Source: Oscillospiraceae bacterium (lineage in GTDB: Bacteria; Bacillota; Clostridia; Oscillospirales; Acutalibacteraceae). Taken from it: a stretch of 64,000 nucleotides of DNA. The translations under genes were made by a program, and so were the position numbers. Position 1 is the stretch's first letter. Every line of letters starts with the position of its first letter. Positions 14,702 through 22,300 of this stretch are shown piece after piece. The notes beneath the pieces were generated by a model. It did no database searches and was not told the origin of the DNA. It saw only the letters and a program-made list of their open reading frames with translations. Location of the stretch: contig SVPU01000005.1 of assembly GCA_015065685.1 (NCBI GenBank), forward strand, positions 43,965-107,964. The letters run 5' to 3'.

Positions 14702-15539
14702 ATCCTTCTCCGATTATTTCGCCTACATCGCTCAGCACTATAAAAGCATTGCGGTCATATTTATCTACAATATTATATACCGCAGAAACCTCATATCTTC
14801 TCACGGTGCAAAGCAGCAGTGCTCTATCCTGCCCCGTGTAACCGCCTTTTGCATTTATAATGGTAACTCCCCGCGAAATAACCGTGTTGATTTCATTGCA
14901 AACATCTTGCGGAAACTGTGTTACAATGTAAATCAGCTTTCCCTTATCTGCGCCGTATAACACAGTGTCCAATACAATCGAAGAAGCATAAAGCGCAACT
15001 ATGGAATATAAGGCGCTCTCTAAATTTTTATAAGCAATGGTTGCAATAACAATTACAAAGGCATCAATAATGAGAATCAGTCTGCCAACTGTTAAATGAC
15101 GGAACCTTTTGTTTATTATCTTTGCAATAATATCAATTCCGCCTGTGCTGGCACCCCTTCGCATAACTATGCTAAGTCCCAGACCCATTATGATTCCGCC
15201 AAACACAGATGCCAATATCTTATCAACCTGAAAAACAGGTAAAATAGCATCGGTTAAAGTGAGAGAGGCCGAAAGAATTATTGTTGCTATTGATGTTTTA
15301 ACAATGAAAATACCGCCCAATTTAAAAAATCCCAACAAAATCAGTGGTATATTCAATAGAAAAAGTGTTATTCCGCTAGGCAATGTGAATAGATAATTAA
15401 GCACCGTCGCAATACCCGTTAATCCCCCGGGGGAAATTTCGTTAGGCGAAATAAACATTGAAACAGCTGCGGAATATATAAGGCTTCCTATTATATAACA
15501 TAAAATATCAATACCTATCCGCGAGATTTTTTTATTCAT
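14685..15539 (-). CDS. YitT-family membrane protein
   Basis: 284 residues. Five to six hydrophobic helices in the N-terminal ~190 residues, including the family segments SPGGLTGIATVLNYLF and RRGASTGGIDIIAKIIN, then a soluble DUF2179 domain (KGKLIYIVTQFPQDV to the end). Members are conserved in Firmicutes; the transported substrate is not established. It stands alone, with its 3' end overlapping the Cys-rich gene. Confidence 0.85.
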   Translation of the reverse strand: MNKKISRIGIDILCYIIGSLIYSAAVSMFISPNEISPGGLTGIATVLNYLFTLPSGITLFLLNIPLILLGFFKLGGIFIVKTSIATIILSASLTLTDAILPVFQVDKILASVFGGIIMGLGLSIVMRRGASTGGIDIIAKIINKRFRHLTVGRLILIIDAFVIVIATIAYKNLESALYSIVALYASSIVLDTVLYGADKGKLIYIVTQFPQDVCNEINTVISRGVTIINAKGGYTGQDRALLLCTVRRYEVSAVYNIVDKYDRNAFIVLSDVGEIIGEGFKRMN

Positions 15540-15589
15540 AAATATTACTCCCGAATATTATTTTTTGATATATTATTCCACCAAGCCAC

Positions 15590-15620
15590 AAAAAAATGCA
15601 GACAGCAAAAGCTGTCTGCA
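15590..15620 (-). terminator. Terminator after the beta-helix gene
   Basis: TGCAGACAGC / GCTGTCTGCA stem with an AAAA loop, followed on the minus strand by seven T. Confidence 0.88.
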
Positions 15621-15630
15621 TAAATTTAAA

Positions 15631-17253
15631 TTATTCTTCGTAAACCAGCATATCTTCGCTTCCGCCAACAATTTGGTTGCCTTCAATCTCAACATTATCG
15701 CAAGCATCAAGCGAAATAAAGTAACTCTGATATTCTTCGCAGTTTTCCTTGTGCTTATCACAGTTAATGAACTTATTGTCCTTAATTTTAAGTCCATCAA
15801 CAGCCAACGCTGAAATTGCGGTTGCATTTAGGTTAACAAAGGTGTTGCCCTCAATTGTAATGTTCTTGTGAACACCCGCCTTATAAATTCCGTGGCCATG
15901 TGTGTTATGGTCATCGCGGCAGTCAATTCTAACGCCGGCAGCTCTGCGGTCTCCTGCAGCAGTTCCGCAACCCTCAAAAATATTGTTTCTTATAACAACA
16001 TTCTTTGCGGGGCCCATTTCACTCCACTGAACCGCATCCAAAGTAATTAAAATAGCCGCAAAGCTTGTGCCGTGGAAATAGCAATCCTCAACTAAAATAT
16101 TTTCAGTGCGGAGTAAAAAGCCTCTTGCTCTTGAACCGTTAACTCGACAACGGCGAATTTCAACAGAAGCATAGAAAGCGGAGTTTGCAAGGCAATCCCC
16201 CTCGCCGAGCTCACCCTCTAAATCGGTGAAGGTGATTCTCTCGGTTGTACAGTCCTTAACCTTAAACTGACCCTTTTTCTCAACACTGTTTATATCATAA
16301 ATATAAACTATATCTCCCTCTCGGGCCCAATCCTCACTAACCGTTCCAATATTAACTGCATTTTCTTCAACCGTTGTTACAACTGCGCTCTTATTATGAA
16401 TATTAAGTATATCATCACCAACAAATGCGAAATCGCAATCTTCCACAATAAGCTTTCCTGTCATACCCTTAATGTGAATTCCGTCAAAAGGAATAGCGCA
16501 TAATGCCTTTGTTCCGTTTTTAACTGTTGCGCGAATTCTTCTGAAGGTGAAGTTGTGGCTTCGTGGATATACGCCGAAAATAATGCCCGCCGTTGACAGG
16601 AAGGTTAAATCCTCAATAGTGATATCGCTACAAGCGGTGAAATTAAAGGGTGGGCGGTCATAGAACACATGCTTGATATACATTAGCTCATCAATAGAGA
16701 TAGTTTCAAGATAACAAGCATTTGTGGGATACATAAAGATGCGAACAACATTATCCCCTATCATAGTATAGGGATAAGGATTCGGAGTGTTAAACGATGC
16801 GTGCCAGTTGGGTGCATAGTCTTCATTACAACTGTCAATCGCGTGAATTGGCTCATTACCTGTCATTCTATAGCCTTCTAAAAGGCGAACATCCACTGTG
16901 TTTGCCTGTCTGTCAATACCGCAGATTCTTCCCACAGAGGAGGTATTGTTATCATTCGTATATGTAAAGCCTTTAAAGGTACATTTCTCGCAGTTTGTAA
17001 CCTCAAAAGCACCCGCGGAAAAACGGGGATTTGGATTAAAGTGGCCTATAAGCTTTGCACCAAAGCCCGAAATAGTTACATTTTTAAGGCCATCAAGTTC
17101 AATTTTCGACTTTAATATATACTCGCCTGCCGAAATATAAAAAATTGCATTTTCGGTGGCTTGGTCAAAAAACGCCTGAAACTGCTCCGAAACATCCTTA
17201 CCCGTGTTTGCAACGATACCGAAATCCTTTGAAACAAAAATCTTTTCTGCCAT
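15631..17253 (-). CDS. Right-handed parallel beta-helix protein (polysaccharide-acting)
   Basis: 540 residues with no signal peptide, so cytoplasmic. N-terminal pectate-lyase-3-like start (VSKDFGIVANTGKDVSEQFQAFFDQA), then many beta-helix coils recognisable by N-V/I-x-I/V-x-x-N/C-x-F (NVTISGFGAK, NVVIRNNIFEGC, NITIEGNTFVN, NVEIEGNQIVGG). A central ~100-residue insertion (about 280-350) resembles the barrel insert of GH110-like beta-helix glycosidases. Start at ATG 17253 after a GGGGCGG; an upstream ATG at 17271 is less well placed. Substrate unknown; glycosidase is inferred from fold. A relative lies at 54831-56429. Confidence 0.75.
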   Translation of the reverse strand: MAEKIFVSKDFGIVANTGKDVSEQFQAFFDQATENAIFYISAGEYILKSKIELDGLKNVTISGFGAKLIGHFNPNPRFSAGAFEVTNCEKCTFKGFTYTNDNNTSSVGRICGIDRQANTVDVRLLEGYRMTGNEPIHAIDSCNEDYAPNWHASFNTPNPYPYTMIGDNVVRIFMYPTNACYLETISIDELMYIKHVFYDRPPFNFTACSDITIEDLTFLSTAGIIFGVYPRSHNFTFRRIRATVKNGTKALCAIPFDGIHIKGMTGKLIVEDCDFAFVGDDILNIHNKSAVVTTVEENAVNIGTVSEDWAREGDIVYIYDINSVEKKGQFKVKDCTTERITFTDLEGELGEGDCLANSAFYASVEIRRCRVNGSRARGFLLRTENILVEDCYFHGTSFAAILITLDAVQWSEMGPAKNVVIRNNIFEGCGTAAGDRRAAGVRIDCRDDHNTHGHGIYKAGVHKNITIEGNTFVNLNATAISALAVDGLKIKDNKFINCDKHKENCEEYQSYFISLDACDNVEIEGNQIVGGSEDMLVYEE

Positions 17254-17292
17254 ACTTACCGCCCCTAACAAAAGGAATTTTTATATGCTTGA

Positions 17293-17321
17293 ATTATAGC
17301 ATATAGCCTTTGCGATGTAAA
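17293..17321 (-). promoter_or_regulatory. Promoter of the beta-helix gene
   Basis: Minus strand -35 TTTACA (17316-17321), 17-bp spacer, -10 TATAAT (17293-17298). Confidence 0.7.
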
Positions 17322-17367
17322 GAAAAACCACAATATATATTAATTTTAATTTTTTTAAAATTAATGC

Positions 17368-17396
17368 TTGATTTTATATCCAAGTTGTGATATTAT
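17368..17396 (+). promoter_or_regulatory. Promoter of tRNA-Arg
   Basis: -35 TTGATT (17368-17373), 17-bp spacer, -10 TATTAT (17391-17396), 28 bp before the mature tRNA 5' end. Confidence 0.7.
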
Positions 17397-17423
17397 ACTA
17401 TGGCAGCCCAAAAAGTTGCATTT

Positions 17424-17500
17424 GCGCTGATAGCTCAGCTGGATAGAGCGTCTGGCTACGGACCAGAAGGTCGGGAGTTCGAATCTTCTTCAGCGCGCCA
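17424..17500 (+). tRNA. tRNA-Arg, anticodon ACG, CCA encoded
   Basis: 77 nt folding as a cloverleaf: acceptor GCGCTGA / TCAGCGC, D stem GCTC/GAGC, anticodon stem TCTGG/CCAGA with loop CTACGGA (anticodon ACG, read as ICG after deamination), T arm with TTCGAAT, discriminator G and encoded CCA. Followed directly by a terminator, and its 3' end is repeated twice further downstream. Confidence 0.95.
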
Positions 17501-17936
17501 ATAAGGAATCTACTAAAAAGTAGGTTCCTTATTTTTTATTTAATAGAAAGAAGATGAGAACTCCCGAAAGGGAGTCGTCGAAGCAGCCAAGACGCAAAGC
17601 GTGTTGGCTGCGAAGTCTCGAGTACGAACAATTTTTCGTTCACCGCTGAGAGCGGTCGAAAAATTGGAGAGCGCAGAGTATCTTCTTCAGCGCGCCAATA
17701 AGGAATCTACTAAAAAGTAGGTTCCTTATTTTTTATTTAATAGAAAGAAGATGAGAACTCCCGAAGGGAATCGTCGAAGCAGCCAAGACGCAAAGCGTGT
17801 TGACCGCGAAGTCTCGAGCACGAACAATATGTCGCTCACCGCTATGAGCGGTCGACAGATTGGAGAGCGCAGAATACCTTCTTCAGCGCGCCAATAAGGA
17901 ATCTACTTTAAAGTGGGTTCCTTATTTTTTTATTAT
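17485..17936 (+). repeat. Tandem ~196-bp structured repeats derived from the tRNA-Arg 3' end
   Basis: Copies start at 17485, 17682 and 17878 (periods 197 and 196 bp; the third copy is only the first ~59 bp). Each begins with the last 16 bases of the tRNA (TTCTTCAGCGCGCCA type) and its terminator, followed in copies 1 and 2 by ~140 bp of nested hairpins: an outer AAGAAGAT/ATCTTCTT stem, ACTCCC-GAAA-GGGAGT, GCAGCCAA/TTGGCTGC around ACGC-AAA-GCGT, and a long stem CAATTTTTCG/CGAAAAATTG capped by ACCGCT/AGCGGT. No ORF of note is inside. Not a family I recognise. Confidence 0.8.
17501..17541 (+). terminator. Terminator of tRNA-Arg
   Basis: ATAAGGAATCTAC / GTAGGTTCCTTAT stem with loop TAAAAA and trailing T-run, starting right after CCA. 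Two further copies of this terminator occur in the repeat array downstream. Confidence 0.88.
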
Positions 17937-18020
17937 AATCTTGCATCCCGTTTGGTAATATGGTAAAATTAATTGAAAAATTTGATAAATTGACCTTAAC
18001 ACCAAAAGGAATGAGAATTA

Positions 18021-18419
18021 ATGAAAGTTTGTCCCAAATGCAAAATGACAGTAGATGAAAAAAGCGAATGTCCGTTTTGCTATACAACCATAACCTATGA
18101 GCCAATTTGCAATAGCGAAAAAGAAAAATATGTTTTTAACAAATACTTTGTTTTATATTTACTTAAACAATGTTGGTTTACAGTTCTTTGTTGGGTTTTC
18201 ATAATTTTAAGATTGTTATTAACCAAAACCGAGTTGAATTACGCTCATCTTTCACTTCTTTTATATTTGCTGGTTTCACTTTTATTTGCAATTTTTGAAC
18301 GACAAATTACAAAATACATACAATGGAAATATTCTAAAGATTATGCCGCTTTTAAAACACAGGGTGTGAAAATTATAAGCGGATTACTTGCCGTGCTTTT
18401 TGCAATTATAATGAGTTAA
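18021..18419 (+). CDS. Zinc-ribbon membrane protein of unknown function
   Basis: 132 residues. The N-terminus has a zinc-ribbon pattern CPKCKMTVDEKSECPFC (4-20), followed by two or three hydrophobic helices (QCWFTVLCWVFIILRLLL; LSLLLYLLVSLLFAIF; VKIISGLLAVLFAIIMS). The ribbon would be cytoplasmic. Stand-alone gene between the tRNA repeat array and a terminator. No function can be assigned. Confidence 0.7.
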   Translation: MKVCPKCKMTVDEKSECPFCYTTITYEPICNSEKEKYVFNKYFVLYLLKQCWFTVLCWVFIILRLLLTKTELNYAHLSLLLYLLVSLLFAIFERQITKYIQWKYSKDYAAFKTQGVKIISGLLAVLFAIIMS

Positions 18420-18428
18420 ATTAAAATT

Positions 18429-18458
18429 CCGAATGTTCTTTCGAACATTCGGAGTTTT
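18429..18458. terminator. Terminator between membrane protein and AAC(3)-like gene
   Basis: CCGAATGTTC / GAACATTCGG hairpin with TTTC loop and a T-rich tail on the plus side; serves the converging genes. Confidence 0.82.
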
Positions 18459-18461
18459 GTT

Positions 18462-19223
18462 TTAATTCATACCCTTTTCTGCACGTCTTATTCTTTCAAC
18501 AACTTCAAAACACTTACGCGCATCAACAAGCATTGAATCGGCATCGCCGATTTTTCCGTAAGTAATTGCATCTGCTTCTTCGAGCGCTTTTGTATAACGG
18601 TCAAAGGTGGAAGAGCCCGGACCCGCGGTGAGATTCAAAGTTTGTTCCCAAGTTTTGCCGTCGTAATCGGTCATTGTTACAACCAATGTTTTATAAACTT
18701 CTGTATCAATTGTTTCATCAACCGCGTGAATAAATGTGTTACTCGTTAAACCTACACCGATAAGCAGAATTTTGCCGTTGTTATGGTAAAGTTTTCCGTA
18801 ACTGCCTGACATTGGGTTACGGGTGGTTGCAAAGCGGTCATCCCACGCGAACTCCTTTGCATTTTTTCCAAATGCTACAATCGAATGTGACGGGTGAACA
18901 GAACGGATACAGGTGTCATCCCCCGAATCTGCCGCCTTGTTTGCCATCTGGACTGCAACACAAGGAACAGCGCCAACACAAGGCTTTGTATTGCGAACAT
19001 CAAACAAAAAATCTTTTACAACAGTTGCAAATGTATGAGCAGGAATCATAAGCAAACCTTCACTCACGCTTTCTTTCAAAGCATCAATTAAAACCTCTGC
19101 CCCGCTTTTCTCTGAAACATCAATTCTACCTACCGATTTAAGCGAAGTATGAACGGTTAAATAATCCGTGTTTTTAATGCCCATTGAACGAATATTTTCC
19201 AAAAGCATTTTTTCGGTAAACAT
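18462..19223 (-). CDS. AAC(3)-family N-acetyltransferase (YokD-like)
   Basis: 253 residues. Family motifs are visible: VHTSLKSVGRID near the N-terminus, IPAHTFA, VHPSHSIVAFGKNA and LLIGVGLTSNTFIHAVDE. The fold is that of aminoglycoside 3-N-acetyltransferases, which use acetyl-CoA. Many chromosomal members (YokD group) are not shown to confer resistance, so the substrate is open. Strong promoter of its own, back-to-back with the GH36-like gene. Confidence 0.82.
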   Translation of the reverse strand: MFTEKMLLENIRSMGIKNTDYLTVHTSLKSVGRIDVSEKSGAEVLIDALKESVSEGLLMIPAHTFATVVKDFLFDVRNTKPCVGAVPCVAVQMANKAADSGDDTCIRSVHPSHSIVAFGKNAKEFAWDDRFATTRNPMSGSYGKLYHNNGKILLIGVGLTSNTFIHAVDETIDTEVYKTLVVTMTDYDGKTWEQTLNLTAGPGSSTFDRYTKALEEADAITYGKIGDADSMLVDARKCFEVVERIRRAEKGMN

Positions 19224-19258
19224 ACAAAAAACACACCTTTTTTTGAATCTTCAAACCG

Positions 19259-19288
19259 ATTATATTATGGGTTTTAAAAAATGTCAAT
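19259..19288 (-). promoter_or_regulatory. Promoter of the AAC(3)-like gene
   Basis: Minus strand -35 TTGACA (19283-19288), 18-bp spacer, -10 TATAAT (19259-19264). Confidence 0.8.
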
Positions 19289-19305
19289 GACTATGTAAAA
19301 AAGTA

Positions 19306-19334
19306 TTGACTTTTACTGTACTAATAGGTATTAT
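19306..19334 (+). promoter_or_regulatory. Promoter of the GH36-like gene
   Basis: -35 TTGACT (19306-19311), 17-bp spacer, -10 TATTAT (19329-19334); the -35 boxes of the two divergent promoters are 17 bp apart. Confidence 0.78.
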
Positions 19335-19365
19335 TAAGGCAGATTTCAAAAGGGGGGGTTATATT

Positions 19366-21762
19366 ATGAAACCCGAAAAAATAATTTTTAACAAAAACTC
19401 TGACTTGACCTATAATTTATCCTTAAATTCGCAAACCAATATTGAAAACGCCGAAATTTATATTGAAGTAAACGGTAAAAAAGTTAATGCCCTTGAAAAC
19501 GCCACTAAAGAAATCAAAGAAAATATAAACGGCGAATTTGGTATTTACACATCTGAAATATATAAAAAAGAATTAAACGGTTTAGAATTTGTGACAGAAT
19601 TCCAAATATTCTGTGATAAGATTTTCATTTCTTTGAAAATTGAGAACAATTCTAAAGAAACCGTTATTCTCGGCAAATGCGGTTTGTTAAATACATATTC
19701 GAGTGGTAAAGTGGATATGGGCGAGATAGATGATATACGCATTTTATGCCGTGACGGTTGGGGCGTTAGAAGCGAAGTTCTTAATTTAACCGATTCCCCA
19801 TTCTTCCCGCGCCAATGGAAAGGCAATGCGCAAATAAAACCAACCCGACACCGCACTGTTATTACAGGAGACATCTATAATTTAAAAAACAAAATTTGTT
19901 TAAGCACAAGTTTTTTAACCTTTGACAGAGCAAACAGTGTAATATACTATTCTAACGAAAATAATTCTTTGCAGTTTGAAGCATTATGCGATTTTGCGAA
20001 TTTCGAGTTACTCCCCTCCCACACTCAAAAAAGTGAAATTTTAAGACTTGCTGCCGATACATCATACGATGCTTGTATGAAATATTGGGCAGATGATGTT
20101 GTAAAGCAATATAAACCCACATTTAATCAAAAGGCGGCCTTAGGTGTTTTGGGCGAGAGTTGGTACAGTGGACTTACAGGAGATTACAGTTATCAAGAAA
20201 TGGTGCTTCGCAACGCAAAAGCCGTTTCAGAAAGACTGGGAGGCTTTAATGTTGAATATTTTTGGGTTAGTATTTCTAATCTTAAAGACAGAGTGCCGGG
20301 CAACTGGTTGTCCTGCGAATACAAGCAAATTCATAACGATACCGAAGGTCTCGCAGAAGATTTAAAACATTTCGATATGAAATTAGGCTTGTGGTTTGCA
20401 CCTTTCTGGATACCCGATAAATTCTCCAACCAAGCCGAGAACCAAAAAAATCAGTGGCTTAAAAAAGATGGCAAACCTATTAAATGTGAAGTTCAATGGC
20501 CTAGGGGAATCTCGGGTAATTACCCCGTAGGTGAACGCCTTGATTTCTACTGCAGAGATGGCAGTTCAAAAGAAGCCGAAGAATATATCCGCGAAGTGTT
20601 GACAAAATACCGCGAAGCAGGAGTCAGGTATTATATGATTGACTTCTTATGGTGTGGTGCCGGTGACCTTTACGGACCTTTCGGTTTTAACGAATATAAA
20701 GATAAATCTAAAATTGCGGGTACCGAAGTTTATAGAAATATGCTTAAAGTTATCCGCGAAACTGCGGGAGATGACACCTACATAGTAAGCAGTACCGGTC
20801 CTACCTTTGTTAACACAGGTCTTGTGGACGGAAGCAGAACAGGTCCCGACATCGGTGAAGGCAGAGCGGCTATGCCCGCATATTCAAATTACCCCGCAAC
20901 CTTTGTTTTAAGTCATAAAGACAATTTGGTTCGCTCTTGCACAAATATGGCAAGCGTTTATCATCTTAACGGGAAATTATATCATTGCGATTCATTTAAT
21001 GTTGTAACCATTGATAAACCCATTCCCGTTAGCGAAGCACAAATAACAATAAGTCTTGCGGCTATGTTTGAAAGTCCAATGATGATTGGTGACCCTGTGT
21101 TCAGCCTTTCAGAAGACCGTTTAAAGCTTTTAAAGAAGGCTTTGCCGCAAAACAAAGTGGAAGAAACTGCTATTCCGCTTGATTTGTTTGAAACAGAGTA
21201 TGGCGATTGCCCTAAAATGTATCATCTTCCGATTGAACGCCGTTGGGGTAAATACAGTATACTTGGTTTATTAAATACCGAGAACGAAACAAAAACATTT
21301 TCTGTTAACCTTGCGGATTTAGGATACGATAAAGATTGTGTTCTTTATGATTTCTGGGACGAGAGATTTTTAGGTATTAAGAATGGCAAATGTTCCTTTG
21401 AGGTTGCTCCGAACAGTATTCGCGTTATCCGTATCACACCTTATGAAAACCGACCGCAACTAATCGGTACAGATATGCACGTTCTTCAAGGCGCAGTGGA
21501 AATTTTACACACTGATTTTGAAGAAGATGTTTTAACCATTGGTTGCAAAAGACCGATTGGTGAAAGCGGTACTGTTACAATTCTTTCCCCCGATAATTAC
21601 ATTCCACTCAAATATGAAGGCTTCCATGTTTCAAAGATTTCGGGTACAAACCTTTGTTTAATCACAAAAGAAATTAAATTTGATATTCCGACAGTCAGCG
21701 TAGTTCTTCCCTTTAAAAAGTCAGACCAAAAGGGCGGAGATGGAAGCAACGACAGAGTTTAA
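19366..21762 (+). CDS. GH36-like (clan GH-D) glycoside hydrolase, probable alpha-galactosidase
   Basis: 798 residues, no signal peptide, so probably acts on imported oligosaccharides. N-terminal beta-sandwich (about 1-240), TIM barrel (about 260-600) with VEYFWVSISNLKDRVPGNW, LGLWFAPFW and the strand RYYMIDFLWCGAG, whose Asp is the likely nucleophile; SRTGPDIGEG is the likely acid/base loop. A C-terminal beta domain follows. Start ATG at 19366 after a GGGGGGG stretch. Divergence from classical GH36 motifs leaves the exact specificity open. galT, needed for galactose use, lies 3 kb downstream on the other strand. Confidence 0.78.
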   Translation: MKPEKIIFNKNSDLTYNLSLNSQTNIENAEIYIEVNGKKVNALENATKEIKENINGEFGIYTSEIYKKELNGLEFVTEFQIFCDKIFISLKIENNSKETVILGKCGLLNTYSSGKVDMGEIDDIRILCRDGWGVRSEVLNLTDSPFFPRQWKGNAQIKPTRHRTVITGDIYNLKNKICLSTSFLTFDRANSVIYYSNENNSLQFEALCDFANFELLPSHTQKSEILRLAADTSYDACMKYWADDVVKQYKPTFNQKAALGVLGESWYSGLTGDYSYQEMVLRNAKAVSERLGGFNVEYFWVSISNLKDRVPGNWLSCEYKQIHNDTEGLAEDLKHFDMKLGLWFAPFWIPDKFSNQAENQKNQWLKKDGKPIKCEVQWPRGISGNYPVGERLDFYCRDGSSKEAEEYIREVLTKYREAGVRYYMIDFLWCGAGDLYGPFGFNEYKDKSKIAGTEVYRNMLKVIRETAGDDTYIVSSTGPTFVNTGLVDGSRTGPDIGEGRAAMPAYSNYPATFVLSHKDNLVRSCTNMASVYHLNGKLYHCDSFNVVTIDKPIPVSEAQITISLAAMFESPMMIGDPVFSLSEDRLKLLKKALPQNKVEETAIPLDLFETEYGDCPKMYHLPIERRWGKYSILGLLNTENETKTFSVNLADLGYDKDCVLYDFWDERFLGIKNGKCSFEVAPNSIRVIRITPYENRPQLIGTDMHVLQGAVEILHTDFEEDVLTIGCKRPIGESGTVTILSPDNYIPLKYEGFHVSKISGTNLCLITKEIKFDIPTVSVVLPFKKSDQKGGDGSNDRV

Positions 21763-21768
21763 GCACTA

Positions 21769-21797
21769 AAAAACGACCTGATAATCAGGTCGTTTTC
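21769..21797. terminator. Bidirectional terminator
   Basis: AAAACGACCTG / CAGGTCGTTTT hairpin (loop ATAAT) between the converging GH36-like and cotF-like genes. Confidence 0.86.
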
Positions 21798-21800
21798 TCT

Positions 21801-22259
21801 TTATGAATACATATTATTTACCGACATATAATCGTAAATTGCTTTACCGTGTTCTTGCTCTTCCTTTTGAATGTGGTTAAGCGTATCTCTCACGGCCTGC
21901 TCTTTGAATTCAAAAATGCAGGTGTTATAAAGGCCGGACACATGCTTTTCATCCGCCAATAAATCACTGCATAAATAGCAGTCCGCTTGCTTATCGGGTG
22001 TATCACCCATACCGTAATTTTGTGTAAAGCTTGATTTCACAGTTTGTGCGCTTTGTGAATTGCTCTGCGGTACGCTTCCGTTTTCAATCTGACAAAGCGT
22101 GTTAAGATGCTGCTGCTCAACATTTGAAATTGATGTGAACAGTTCTTTAAGTTGCGGGTCAAGGGCACTGGACGCATACTTTGTGTATTTTTCAACACAT
22201 AGTTTTTCCTGTGACTTCATATCAGAGAGTAAAGTTGTTTCCTTTTGTGTTAATTGCAT
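21801..22259 (-). CDS. CotF-like spore coat protein
   Basis: 152 residues, four-helix ferritin-like pattern of the coat protein F family: an early helix pair (SDMKSQEKLCVEKYTKYASSAL ... FTSISNVEQQHLNTL) and a late pair (LLADEKHVSGLYNTCIFEF ... LNHIQKEEQEHGKAIYDYM) split by a Gln/Ser-rich linker. Members occur in spore-forming Firmicutes. The GAGGTG ribosome binding site is part of a hairpin with upstream CCTC (22265-22292), which might tune translation. Confidence 0.8.
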   Translation of the reverse strand: MQLTQKETTLLSDMKSQEKLCVEKYTKYASSALDPQLKELFTSISNVEQQHLNTLCQIENGSVPQSNSQSAQTVKSSFTQNYGMGDTPDKQADCYLCSDLLADEKHVSGLYNTCIFEFKEQAVRDTLNHIQKEEQEHGKAIYDYMSVNNMYS

Positions 22260-22300
22260 AAAAAATCACCTCAAGGTTATTTTAACCCGAGGCGATAAAT

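Noticed and set aside
17485..17936. The tRNA-linked repeats as a CRISPR array or integrated element with attL/attR
   Set aside because: There are only two full units of ~196 bp whose intervening sequences are nearly identical, so they are not spacers, and no integrase or cargo gene is present between the tRNA-end copies.
18429..18452. GTTC-TTTC-GAAC motif resembling an SOS box
   Set aside because: The half-sites are in the opposite order to GAAC-N4-GTTC, and the motif is part of a terminator hairpin between convergent genes.
18462..19223. Calling the AAC(3)-family gene an antibiotic-resistance determinant
   Set aside because: Fold membership does not establish aminoglycoside modification; many chromosomal homologues lack that activity.
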